A DNA stretch of 54,472 nt. Source: Candidatus Omnitrophota bacterium. Lineage in GTDB: Bacteria > Omnitrophota > Gorgyraeia > Zapsychrales > Zapsychraceae. The translations under genes were made by a program, and so were the position numbers. Below, piece after piece: positions 46,662 through 54,448 of the stretch. The notes below the pieces were generated by a model. The model searched no databases. It had not been told where the DNA came from and worked only from the letters and a program-made list of their open reading frames with translations. The stretch's first letter is position 1, and each line of letters opens with the position of its first letter. Where the stretch lies: NCBI GenBank assembly GCA_020053475.1, contig JAGVNC010000018.1, forward strand, positions 1 through 54,472, given 5' to 3'.

Positions 46662-47614
46662 AAAATGTCTCTGATCGCTTCGACCAATTTGTCTAAGCCT
46701 TCCTTGGTTAACGCTGATACACTAATAATCGGTTGCTTAACTTTCTTTTTAAATCGTTTTAACTTTTCCTGAGCTTCCGGTAAATCCATTTTATTGGCAA
46801 CAATGAGTTTCTTTTTCGCAATAAGGATTTCGCCATAATGTTCCAATTCATAATTCAATTGTTTAAAATCATCTAAAGGATCGCGCCCTTCACTGCCGGC
46901 CATATCAACAACTTCCACGAGAAGTCTGGTTCGTTCAGCGTGGCGAAGAAATCGGTCCCCCAGCCCTTTCCCTAAGTGGGCGCCCTCAATAATCCCGGGA
47001 AGATCAGCGACGACAAAATTGACATCGTCCCCGACAACGATCCCTAGAATCGGTTGCTTGGTCGTAAATGGATAATTGGCAACTTTTGATTTAACGCGTG
47101 AAATTTGTGAAATGATCGTCGATTTCCCGGCATTAGGAAATCCTACAAGGCCAACATCAGCGATAATTTTTAGCTCGAGATTGACCGTTCGCTCTTCACC
47201 AGGAGTCGCAGGCCGTGGCGTCCTCTTCTTATTGTTTCCTATCCCGCCTCTTCCTCCTCGAGCAACAATGACAGATTGCTGGTCGATAGTTAAATCTTTG
47301 ATTAAGAGCCCGGTGGCATAGTCTTTGACAATAGTCCCGATCGGAACTCTTAGAATGCAATCTTTGCCGTTCCTGCCGTGTTTATTTTTACTGCTGGCGT
47401 TTCCCCCTCTAGCGCCCTGGTAATGCTGCTTGAACCTATAATCCAAGAGAGTATGGATATGGCTGTCAGCGATGAAATATACGTCGCCTCCCCGGCCGCC
47501 ATCTCCACCATCAGGCAAAGGATAGCGGGTGCGTTTGTCTCGATAAAAACTTTCGCACCCTTTCCCTCCATTTCCGGCCTTCAAGAAAATCCTTGCTTCA
47601 TCAACGAAAATCAT
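46613..47614 (-). CDS. obgE: GTPase Obg (CgtA)
   Basis: Obg is a ribosome-assembly and stress GTPase. The 333-residue protein has the glycine-rich Obg domain (AGNGGKGCESFYRDKRTRYPLPDGGDGGRGGDVYF at the start) and a G domain with P-loop GFPNAGKST, DLPGIIEGAHLGKGLGDRFLRH and NKMD. The optional C-terminal OCT domain is lacking. It starts directly after rplU, where rpmA would normally be found. Confidence 0.97.
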   Translation of the reverse strand: MIFVDEARIFLKAGNGGKGCESFYRDKRTRYPLPDGGDGGRGGDVYFIADSHIHTLLDYRFKQHYQGARGGNASSKNKHGRNGKDCILRVPIGTIVKDYATGLLIKDLTIDQQSVIVARGGRGGIGNNKKRTPRPATPGEERTVNLELKIIADVGLVGFPNAGKSTIISQISRVKSKVANYPFTTKQPILGIVVGDDVNFVVADLPGIIEGAHLGKGLGDRFLRHAERTRLLVEVVDMAGSEGRDPLDDFKQLNYELEHYGEILIAKKKLIVANKMDLPEAQEKLKRFKKKVKQPIISVSALTKEGLDKLVEAIRDILCQENSQDQSRGLSLK

Positions 47615-47615
47615 C

Positions 47616-47930
47616 TTATTGCACGGCGATTTTTGTGATATTCAGAGACGTGCGCTGCTGGCGATGCCCTTTTTTCCAGGCGGAATTCTTACGTCGTCGG
47701 TATTTATATGAAATCACACGCTCATTTAGAAAATGTTTCAAGACGATGGCGGTGACCTTCACTTCTTTGAGAAATGGTTGGCCGACACGAATATCATGCC
47801 CATCGGCGAACAATAACACCTTATCGAGTGTTACTGATTTACCTTCTTTTTCTTCAATCCCGTTGATATCGATATTGTCCCCTTCGCCAACTTTAAATTG
47901 GCTTCCTCCCACTTGCACAACAGCAAACAT
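47616..47930 (-). CDS. rplU: 50S ribosomal protein L21
   Basis: L21 (104 residues from the ATG at 47928-47930) starts MFAVVQVGGSQFKVGEGDNIDI and contains the family block VKVTAIVLKHFLNERVISYKYRRRKNSAWKKGHRQQRTSLNI. A strong ribosome-binding run AAGGGGGG lies before the ATG. A longer frame upstream reads through the leader and is not coding. rpmA, its near-universal partner gene, is not downstream. Confidence 0.97.
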   Translation of the reverse strand: MFAVVQVGGSQFKVGEGDNIDINGIEEKEGKSVTLDKVLLFADGHDIRVGQPFLKEVKVTAIVLKHFLNERVISYKYRRRKNSAWKKGHRQQRTSLNITKIAVQ

Positions 47931-48119
47931 GTGAACCCCCCTTATCAATAATATAAATTTATTAGTATTATAATGAAGTAGGAAACCCCACACCTTATTG
48001 AGCTTTTCCATTCTAAACTCCAAATCTCTCATTGTATTGATTATTGTTAATGAGAGATTCAGAATTCTTTTATATGAAAGGGAACTCCATAACAATGAAG
48101 ATGTGGGGCGATCTTACTG
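47931..48119 (-). promoter_or_regulatory. Structured 5' leader of rplU (candidate autoregulatory RNA)
   Basis: From a likely start near 48119, the leader can fold with an outer stem CCCCACATCTT (48108-48098) against AAGGTGTGGGG (47996-47986), 11 pairs with one G-U. Enclosed is a perfect 11-bp hairpin AATCTCTCATT (48059-48049 read on the minus strand: AATCTCTCATT) with AATGAGAGATT (48033-48023), extended by ATTCT/AGAAT. An AT-rich linker then leads to AAGGGGGG before the ATG. No T-run follows the stems, so termination is not the obvious role. A ribosomal-protein leader, such as the L21 leaders known elsewhere, is an inference. Confidence 0.55.
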
Positions 48120-48125
48120 GAGATT

Positions 48126-48153
48126 ATTGTATTGGATTATGCGATTATTGCAA
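48126..48153 (-). promoter_or_regulatory. Probable promoter of rplU
   Basis: On the minus strand TTGCAA (48153-48148) and TACAAT (48131-48126) are spaced by 16 bases, the same spacing as the two consensus promoters of rpsA and the superoperon. It lies in the gap after rng, placing a transcript start near 48119 and a leader of about 190 bases. Confidence 0.55.
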
Positions 48154-48170
48154 CAAAAATTTTTGCGGTC

Positions 48171-49511
48171 CTAGACGATCTTGACGCGCCCCCGTCCCTC
48201 GCAATAAGGGCATGGCCCAAAAGAAATCGACTCGATATTCTTACCGGTCCGGGCCCGGGTCATCTCAACCAACCCTAACGCAGAAATTTTATTGACCTCC
48301 GTCTTCGCATGGTCACGGGATAAGGCCTTTTCCAGGCATTCCAACACTCGGCGCTTATGTTCGCCTCTGACCATATCAATAAAATCAATGACAATGATTC
48401 CGCCCACGTCGCGTAAACGTAATTGCCGGGCGATTTCCGGAGCAGCTTCCATATTGACCATATAAGCGGCGTCTCCCGGAGAGGCCTTGGCCTTAAAACG
48501 CCCGCTATTAACATCCACGACCGTCAACCCTTCTGTTGGGTCAATCACGATATAAGCGCCGGAACGAAGTTCGACATGCGTGTCATAAATCTTTTGAAGT
48601 TCTTTGGAGACATTTTTTACCTCAAACAAAGAAACTTTACCATCGTAGTATTCAATCTTATCCATCATCTCACGGCCAATGAGTGCCTGGACAAACTTAC
48701 AAATCTTTTGATACTCTTCCTGTGAATCGATGATGAGCTTATCCACTTTTTCTGTCAGATAATCACGGACAATTTTCCACGTTAACTCACCTTCTTCATA
48801 AATCAATGCCGGGGCTTTCTCTTGCTGGGCTTTCTTTTGGATGCGCAACCACACTTTATATAAGAATTTTGCATCTCTAAGAATTTCCCGTTTCCCCTGA
48901 TCCAACGATGCCGTCCGGATGATAAACCCTCCGCTACGCGTAAAGTTGAGGCTGCGCACGACATCCCTTAATCGTTCACGCTCCATACTGTTTTCAATCT
49001 TCTTCGAAACACCGACTTGCTTATCCATCGCCATAAAAACAACAAAACGCCCTGGCAACGTGATATGGGTGGTCAATCGCGCGCCCTTTTCTCCAAATGG
49101 CTCTTTAACAACTTGAACCAAAACTTCCTGACCGATTTTTAAAGGAATAACCTGGCCTCCATGAGAATGAGGAGCCGACGGCGAAGGCGGCAGAGTGGTC
49201 TGCGGCTTTTCTGGCGCAGAGGCGGGTTTCTTGAACAGTTTATCAATAAAACTGCGGGGTTCCAAATCCGCTGTATCGACACGCGGACTGATGGCGTCGG
49301 TTAAATAAAGAAAACCGTTACGCTGTTGACCGATGTTAACAAAAGCGGCATTGATGGATGGCAGAATGGACTCGACGCGACCTTTATAAATATTTCCTAA
49401 GAGGGTTTCATAACGATCGACTTCAATATAGAAATCTTCAACGCGTCCATTTTCAATAATCGCCACACGTCTTTCTTCTTTGCGAATTTCGATAAGAATT
49501 TCTTTAGACAA
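48171..49511 (-). CDS. rng: Ribonuclease G/E family protein
   Basis: The 446-residue RNase G/E family endonuclease cleaves 5'-monophosphorylated single-stranded RNA in rRNA and mRNA processing. An S1 domain (LGNIYKGRVESILPSINAAFVNIGQQRNGFLYL) is split by a Pro/Ser-rich insertion near residues 90-120. Catalytic carboxylates lie in VVDVNSGRF and IVIDFIDMV, and the zinc link CPYCEGRG is at the C-terminus. The scaffold tail of RNase E is lacking, so it is RNase G-like. The start is TTG with AAGGTG 5 bases upstream. It follows pilQ by 34 bases. Confidence 0.94.
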   Translation of the reverse strand: MSKEILIEIRKEERRVAIIENGRVEDFYIEVDRYETLLGNIYKGRVESILPSINAAFVNIGQQRNGFLYLTDAISPRVDTADLEPRSFIDKLFKKPASAPEKPQTTLPPSPSAPHSHGGQVIPLKIGQEVLVQVVKEPFGEKGARLTTHITLPGRFVVFMAMDKQVGVSKKIENSMERERLRDVVRSLNFTRSGGFIIRTASLDQGKREILRDAKFLYKVWLRIQKKAQQEKAPALIYEEGELTWKIVRDYLTEKVDKLIIDSQEEYQKICKFVQALIGREMMDKIEYYDGKVSLFEVKNVSKELQKIYDTHVELRSGAYIVIDPTEGLTVVDVNSGRFKAKASPGDAAYMVNMEAAPEIARQLRLRDVGGIIVIDFIDMVRGEHKRRVLECLEKALSRDHAKTEVNKISALGLVEMTRARTGKNIESISFGPCPYCEGRGRVKIV

Positions 49512-49545
49512 ATTTTCACCTTAAACCTTTCCAATGTTAAAATTT

Positions 49546-50967
49546 TTATAACGATTTTTCCGGTTCAATAACAGGCGTAATGATATGAGGTGTAATAAAG
49601 ATCATTAAATCACGCTTGGAGACATCTTTTTCAGTTTTCTTAAATAACCATCCTACAACAGGAATACTTCCAAGAAAAGGTGTTTTCTTCTCTAAGTCGT
49701 TGATGGTTTCTTTAATCAATCCCGCAATCACCAACGTATCTCCGTCTTTCACCATAACGCTTGTCTCCGCCTGCTCTTTGTCAACAAGAGGGATACTAAT
49801 ATTATCAAAACTCACAGAACCCCCTGTTTCGGAAATTTCGGGAAGCACATCCAGGGTTACGAAGCCCGCGCTATTGACGTGCGGAGTTACTTCAAATTTA
49901 ATCCCGATTTCACGCCATGTAAACCCGCTCACCTGGAATGTGGCCGATTCTTCATTGTACGTATAATTAGGAATTGGGTGGTCTGTCCCCACGACAATTT
50001 TGGCCGGATGATTATCCATGGTCACAATCCGCGGATTCGATAAGATATTAACATCATTTTGCGATTTTAGGAATTCCATAACAACTTGCACGCTTGTAAA
50101 ATCCAATGTTCCAAAAGCAAATTCATCCGCACCCGCTGCTGGGAAATTAGTATCATTGACAAACTTGGACTCCGAGTGTGGCGTAAATGGCCATGTCATC
50201 GGACGCTTGCCTCCTGTGGCAGTGACTTGCGTTAACCAATCGATCCCCAAATTTTCTGCGTCCGTAAATTTCTTCTCGATGATTTTAGCTTCGATCAAAA
50301 CTTGGGGCGTCGTTGAATCGAGCTTTTCGACCACTTGCGTAATCAACTCCAGCCGAGAAGCTGTATCCGTCACAATTAAGGCATTGGTCCGTTCATCAAA
50401 ATTAATACTTCCTCGGTCAGACTTCATCTTCCCGACCGAATCAATCACATTGGACGCCCGACCGAAGTTCAGCGTAAAAATCTTTGTCTCAAGAGGCTCT
50501 TGCTCCATGAGAAGCATCGCATCTTCACGCCGTTTTTTCAACAACTCCACCGTCGTAACAATGATAATATTCCCTTTTTTCTCATACGCATAGCCGTATG
50601 TTTGCAAAATGACTTCCAATGCCTGTTGCCAGGGAACATCCGTCAATTGGATTGTGACTAACCCTGTGACTTCGGGGCCGGCCACAATATTAACACCGCT
50701 CTTAAACCCTAAGATTTGCAACACATTCTTGATATCAGCTTCACGAAAATCCAGACTAACCAATCCATCATCTTTTTGAGAGATGATCATGCTGGAATCT
50801 TTAACAGCAACATCTTGAGCAGGTGGCCCAGCATCGGGGATACTGACCGTTTCATTGACGGGCAGCGCCTCATTGGTTGGGTCCATCGTCCCCCCACCAT
50901 CCTGAGCCCACACAGGGGTCAACAACATGCCGACCAAGAATATTCCCTGTAAAATTTGTTTGATCAT
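49546..50967 (-). CDS. pilQ: Type IV pilus secretin PilQ (short form)
   Basis: PilQ is the outer-membrane ring through which the pilus emerges. The 473-residue protein has a signal peptide (about 1-21, ending VWAQ), an STN domain at about 66-140, one secretin N domain at about 160-220, and the secretin barrel at about 225-465, including the family block FVTLDVLPEIS and VKDGDTLVIAGLIKE. AMIN domains common in PilQ are absent, so it is well below the usual 600-900 residues. It overlaps pilP as ATGA and has AAGGGGGGAAG before the ATG. Confidence 0.93.
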   Translation of the reverse strand: MIKQILQGIFLVGMLLTPVWAQDGGGTMDPTNEALPVNETVSIPDAGPPAQDVAVKDSSMIISQKDDGLVSLDFREADIKNVLQILGFKSGVNIVAGPEVTGLVTIQLTDVPWQQALEVILQTYGYAYEKKGNIIIVTTVELLKKRREDAMLLMEQEPLETKIFTLNFGRASNVIDSVGKMKSDRGSINFDERTNALIVTDTASRLELITQVVEKLDSTTPQVLIEAKIIEKKFTDAENLGIDWLTQVTATGGKRPMTWPFTPHSESKFVNDTNFPAAGADEFAFGTLDFTSVQVVMEFLKSQNDVNILSNPRIVTMDNHPAKIVVGTDHPIPNYTYNEESATFQVSGFTWREIGIKFEVTPHVNSAGFVTLDVLPEISETGGSVSFDNISIPLVDKEQAETSVMVKDGDTLVIAGLIKETINDLEKKTPFLGSIPVVGWLFKKTEKDVSKRDLMIFITPHIITPVIEPEKSL

Positions 50968-51347
50968 TTTCTTCCCCCCTTTAAACGAATTTCATATTTT
51001 TGATCGTCTTTACCCAAAATCACCACATCCGGCCTGACTTCGAGAACAACAAATGTCCCAATGATATCCTTGGCTTTGACAATTCGTCCATTGATAATCG
51101 CCGCATTCCCTTTATAGGCATCAACCATAATCCCCTCTAAAATCAAGTCGGTTACCAGGAGATCCGTTGCATAATTAATAATAACGCCTCCCGGATTAAC
51201 TAACGGTTGAAGCGGATCACGCTTGCCGTGGTCGTCATAAACAAATGGTTCTGCTTTTGGTTCCTGGGCAAAAGCTGTTCCCGCCAGCATGAATAATCCA
51301 CAAAGGCTTACCACCACGATGTTTCTCAAAGCGCCCCCTAAGACCAT
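50964..51347 (-). CDS. pilP: PilP-like pilus assembly protein
   Basis: The 127-residue secreted protein has a signal peptide ending in TAFAQE. Its mature part includes DDHGKRDPLQPLV, the short N-terminal motif of PilP, and a small beta domain (NAAIINGRIVKAKDIIGTFVVLEVRPDVVIL). PilP links PilN/PilO to PilQ in the periplasm. No lipobox is visible, so it may be soluble rather than a lipoprotein. It overlaps pilO by one base (TAATG). The name rests partly on its position. Confidence 0.8.
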   Translation of the reverse strand: MVLGGALRNIVVVSLCGLFMLAGTAFAQEPKAEPFVYDDHGKRDPLQPLVNPGGVIINYATDLLVTDLILEGIMVDAYKGNAAIINGRIVKAKDIIGTFVVLEVRPDVVILGKDDQKYEIRLKGGRK

Positions 51348-51943
51348 TACAATTTCTCGTATGTAATGGCTTCCAACGTTAACTTAATTTTATGATATTT
51401 TGATTCACCCAAAGACGTCATTGAAAAATCTTTGATATTAAAAAAAACGTCGCCCGATTCTATCTGATTCAGAAATTTTCCCACATCATGATATCCTCCC
51501 TTGGCCTCCAAAACGATGGGAACCGCAAAATAGCGTCGGCCTTTATTTTCCAATAACTTATTCTGGCCGGCCGTATTGGGTTTAATTTGGTCGATGCGAA
51601 TGTTGTTTTCATCGGCCAAACGTGAAATATACTCAAGGGTCAGAGGGACTTCCTCCTTGGATCTAATCTTAACATCTTCTTCTGTTATTTTGGCGCTTAA
51701 ATCTTTGACTTGTTTTTGATAATTCTCTTTGTTCTGAATATCCGTTTCCGCCTTTTGGATGTCTTCTTCCATCAATTTGAATTGAGGAGTCATTTTTGTT
51801 AAATTATTTAACTGCGGGCCCATGATAATGAAGTAATCCAATAAAAACAAAAACAAAAGAACCCCTCCCCCAATATAGTAACGATATTTTTCATCGATAT
51901 TGGAAATCAATGTAGAGACTGCCTTAGAATAATCTTTTTTCAT
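51347..51943 (-). CDS. pilO: Type IV pilus inner-membrane protein PilO
   Basis: The 198-residue bitopic protein has one membrane helix near 21-45 (YYIGGGVLLFLFLLDYFII), a coiled-coil segment (about 60-95), and a ferredoxin-like periplasmic domain (IVLEAKGGYHDVGKFLNQIE). It pairs with PilN in the alignment complex. Overlaps pilN by 4 bases and pilP by one. Confidence 0.88.
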   Translation of the reverse strand: MKKDYSKAVSTLISNIDEKYRYYIGGGVLLFLFLLDYFIIMGPQLNNLTKMTPQFKLMEEDIQKAETDIQNKENYQKQVKDLSAKITEEDVKIRSKEEVPLTLEYISRLADENNIRIDQIKPNTAGQNKLLENKGRRYFAVPIVLEAKGGYHDVGKFLNQIESGDVFFNIKDFSMTSLGESKYHKIKLTLEAITYEKL

Positions 51944-52524
51944 TTCACTCTTACCGTAATGAGGAAGTCAACAACTTCTGTCGTTTGAATTTTTTTTCTA
52001 TCGAGAGAACTTAATTCTAATTCTTCCATTCCTTTCATAAATTCCGGATCACTTTTTAAGGCTGACGCTAAAGCATGAACCCCTGTCATTTCTTTCTTTT
52101 CTTTGGAAATCGCGCTGCCGGCAATTAATAGCGCATTGCCATCCAGAACAACATTCTTCAACCAGACTCCCCGAGGCAAATGCTCACTAATCAGATTAAG
52201 CTTTTGAGCCCATAAGAGTTGCTTATCGCCGGTAACTCCTTGAATGGCTTGTAGCTGCCCCTGGGCTTCTCTCAACTGGGTGAGAATCAAATCGACTTCT
52301 TGCTTAGCCGGCTTCAATGTGTCCATTTCCTTTTTAAAACCATTGTATTTATTGACCTTCGCCAAATTAATACTGCTTAAAAAAATATGAACCAATAAAA
52401 GAAGAACGATTAACCCTCCTCCGGCTCCAATAATAATTTCCAAAGGGATGTGAAAATCGGCGGGAAAAAGACCTTTACCTTTTTTCTTTCGTAAGGCAGG
52501 AGGGATAAGATTAATTTCAATCAT
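51940..52524 (-). CDS. pilN: Type IV pilus inner-membrane protein PilN
   Basis: The 194-residue protein begins MIEINLIPPALRKKKGK, the cytoplasmic INLxP motif that binds PilM. A membrane helix lies at about 32-52 and a coiled coil follows, then a periplasmic domain with PRGVWLKNVVLDGNALLIAG. Overlaps pilM by 8 bases and pilO by 4. Confidence 0.92.
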   Translation of the reverse strand: MIEINLIPPALRKKKGKGLFPADFHIPLEIIIGAGGGLIVLLLLVHIFLSSINLAKVNKYNGFKKEMDTLKPAKQEVDLILTQLREAQGQLQAIQGVTGDKQLLWAQKLNLISEHLPRGVWLKNVVLDGNALLIAGSAISKEKKEMTGVHALASALKSDPEFMKGMEELELSSLDRKKIQTTEVVDFLITVRVK

Positions 52525-53584
52525 ATTGATAAAGCGCCAAGCCTAAGGCAACACCTAATTTAAACGATTTTTGGTTTAAATCGTTAACATTAATATGCGG
52601 AGCTACGCGAAGTAAATCCACCAGGTTCCAACGACTCGTCTTAATTTCTAAAGTTTTTTCTAAATGTTCGCTAAGCCCTTCTAACAGACAGCCTCCACCC
52701 GTCAACAATAAATGGGTGATGTCACTGTTTTTTTCATTCTCGAAATAATCAAACGACAACCGCAACTCTTGCACCATGTTCCCAATCGATGATTCGCAGG
52801 CGTTGAGCATTTGCTCTTTCTTCTCTCCAGGATTTTTCTTAAGAGCTTCCGCCTCATCAAGACTCAACCCTAAAGCGTTACTGATTCTTTTCGAAAAATC
52901 CCTTCCCCCGACGTAAATATCGCGCGTAAACCGGGGCAATCGATTGACAAAAATCGTCACATTACTGACCGCATCGCCTAAGTCCAATAAGGCGATGACT
53001 TTATTCTCCTTTTCTTTTTCCCCAAAACCCAACACATTTAAGGCGTTGGCTAAAGCGATGGGATTAATCCCAATAAACTCCACTTGCGAGCCTAATTCCG
53101 TGAGCAATTTGACCCGTTCATCGATTAATTCTTTTTTGGCGGCGGCGACCATGACTTGCATTTTTTTGCGCTTGGGATCGGACTCGAGGATATAACAATC
53201 CGTATAAATTTGATCTTGGGCGAAAGGAAAATATTTGTCCGCCTCAATGGCGAAGGCATCCCTTAATTCGGGCAAACTCATTTCCGGCATTTCGATATAA
53301 CGGATCAATGTCCCCTTCCCAGAAACCGCCGTAAATGGTGATTTCAAAACACTTGGTAGATTTTGCCCTAATCCAATAATGGTAGCCTTGATGTCATCTT
53401 TTTTGACGGGTTCAATGGCCCAATTGATAAGCTCGTAAGCATCGGCGTGCTTTTTAAGCTCAACCAATTTATATTCTCCGGCACCAATGTCAATTCCCAC
53501 AGAAGTTTCTTCTGTCTTCGCCGGAAGATATTTTTTAATCAAACTAAAATAATTGTCTAATAATTTATTAATCGTTGAGTGCAT
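52517..53584 (-). CDS. pilM: Type IV pilus assembly protein PilM
   Basis: PilM is the actin-like cytosolic ATPase of the pilus alignment complex. The 355-residue protein shows TSVGIDIGAGEYKLVEL at 26-42, IALLDLGDAVSNVTIF (phosphate 2) and HLLLTGGGCLLEGL (adenosine region). It heads the pilMNOPQ operon. A strong terminator and an extended -10 promoter lie just upstream. Confidence 0.94.
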   Translation of the reverse strand: MHSTINKLLDNYFSLIKKYLPAKTEETSVGIDIGAGEYKLVELKKHADAYELINWAIEPVKKDDIKATIIGLGQNLPSVLKSPFTAVSGKGTLIRYIEMPEMSLPELRDAFAIEADKYFPFAQDQIYTDCYILESDPKRKKMQVMVAAAKKELIDERVKLLTELGSQVEFIGINPIALANALNVLGFGEKEKENKVIALLDLGDAVSNVTIFVNRLPRFTRDIYVGGRDFSKRISNALGLSLDEAEALKKNPGEKKEQMLNACESSIGNMVQELRLSFDYFENEKNSDITHLLLTGGGCLLEGLSEHLEKTLEIKTSRWNLVDLLRVAPHINVNDLNQKSFKLGVALGLALYQYD

Positions 53585-53629
53585 GAAATAATCTAATTTC
53601 TCTTATCCTGAATTAATCAATCCATAAAA

Positions 53630-53658
53630 ATTATAACACTTTACGAATGTTTATAAAC
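53630..53658 (-). promoter_or_regulatory. Probable extended -10 promoter of pilMNOPQ
   Basis: On the minus strand the sequence TGTTATAAT (53638-53630) is a consensus extended -10 element. No good -35 is present; the best, TTTATA or GTTTAT, lies 16-17 bases upstream. It falls 46 bases before the pilM ATG, downstream of the pilin terminator, in the expected place. Confidence 0.5.
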
Positions 53659-53707
53659 TGATTTCCCCATTATTTTCATATTGTATTTGAATATTCGTGC
53701 CCAAAAT

Positions 53708-53737
53708 AAAAGGAGGCTGCTTGCACAGCCTCCTTTT
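53708..53737. terminator. Intrinsic terminator after the pilin gene
   Basis: A perfect 12-bp inverted repeat, AAAAGGAGGCTG and CAGCCTCCTTTT, encloses the loop CTTGCA. On the minus strand the stem ends in TTTTATTTT. It lies 27 bases past the pilin stop. It should separate pilin expression from pilMNOPQ. Confidence 0.92.
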
Positions 53738-53764
53738 AACATCATGAAACTATCCAACTAAGAA

Positions 53765-54166
53765 TTAACCACTCGTTAAAACACCACCTGTACTGATTGT
53801 GAATATTGTTGATCCGGTGGTCCCGACAGACGCAGGCGTAGCAACATACGTATACCCTATGGATGTGTCATCAGTACAGTCATAGGTATACCCTGCGATG
53901 GTTTGGTCGCAATAATTGGTTTGGATATACGACGGCGTGGCCTCAACCAAGGACGTGAAACCCACAGGATAATTCCCATTGTTGGCCGTCCCCCAAGATT
54001 CGGACGCCGTAGACATCGCTCTTAACGTGCTTTGAGCTAAAGCGTCGTTAGCGGAAAGCCTCGCCCGCAATAAGTTGGGGATCGCAATCGCCGCCAACAG
54101 GGCGATGATCGCAACAACGATCATGATTTCCACTAACGTAAAACCTTTTTGATTAAACTTTCTCAT
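53765..54166 (-). CDS. pilA: Type IV major pilin (PilA-like prepilin)
   Basis: The 133-residue prepilin begins MRKFNQKG, then FTLVEIMIVVAIIALLAAIAIPNLL. Prepilin peptidase would cut after G8, leaving F1 and the essential E5 on the mature protein. The rest is a small pilin head with a likely disulfide between C86 and C97. The ATG at 54164-54166 has AAAGGAGG 7 bases upstream. A TTG 30 codons earlier is in frame and would add a hydrophobic leader-like stretch, but it has no ribosome-binding site. The subunit should build the pilus handled by PilMNOPQ and PilT. Confidence 0.93.
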   Translation of the reverse strand: MRKFNQKGFTLVEIMIVVAIIALLAAIAIPNLLRARLSANDALAQSTLRAMSTASESWGTANNGNYPVGFTSLVEATPSYIQTNYCDQTIAGYTYDCTDDTSIGYTYVATPASVGTTGSTIFTISTGGVLTSG

Positions 54167-54295
54167 TTCGATTCCTCCTTTTATGAGGCTTGGGGTACTT
54201 CCTGAAAAGGAGAATATAAACAATAGAATTGATAATAACAGTTTATTTCTTTTCAAGGTTTTAGTAACCCTTAGAGCCTCGATTAATTGATTAAA

Positions 54296-54325
54296 ATTTT
54301 ATCACCTCCTTGTTAAGGATGTCAA
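54296..54325 (-). promoter_or_regulatory. Probable promoter of the pilin gene
   Basis: On the minus strand TTGACA (54325-54320) lies 18 bases from TAAAAT (54301-54296), which is preceded by TGA to form an extended -10. A start near 54289 would give a leader of about 120 bases before the pilin ATG. I saw no sigma-54 GG/GC element. Confidence 0.5.
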
Positions 54326-54376
54326 CACAAAACAGCATTAATTTACCACGGTCCAAAATTTTCTCAATGGACTTTA

Positions 54377-54448
54377 GTGGAAACCCCACGGGTAAAACCC
54401 GTGGCACCTGTTTCCACATTTCGAGCTTCGCTCGACGCCCTTTGGGCG
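54377..54448. repeat. Hairpin cluster at the right edge of the window
   Basis: Several short palindromes follow each other: GTGGAAAC with GTTTCCAC (54377-54384, 54410-54417) enclosing CCACGGG-TAAAA-CCCGTGG (54386-54404); then TCGAGC-TTC-GCTCGA (54421-54435); then CGCCC-TTT-GGGCG (54436-54448). A further CCACGGG at 54462-54468 could pair with the earlier CCCGTGG. The tight 3-base TTC and TTT loops resemble the GCGATTTC hairpin near 5.8 kb. Confidence 0.6.

Noticed and set aside
47931-48095. 55-codon upstream extension of rplU
   Set aside because: It runs through the structured leader, gives a non-L21 N-terminus, and the ATG at 47930 has a strong ribosome-binding site and the standard L21 start.
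50018-50593. Plus-strand frame of 191 codons opposite pilQ
   Set aside because: It is the antisense of a well-supported secretin gene and shows no recognisable domain.
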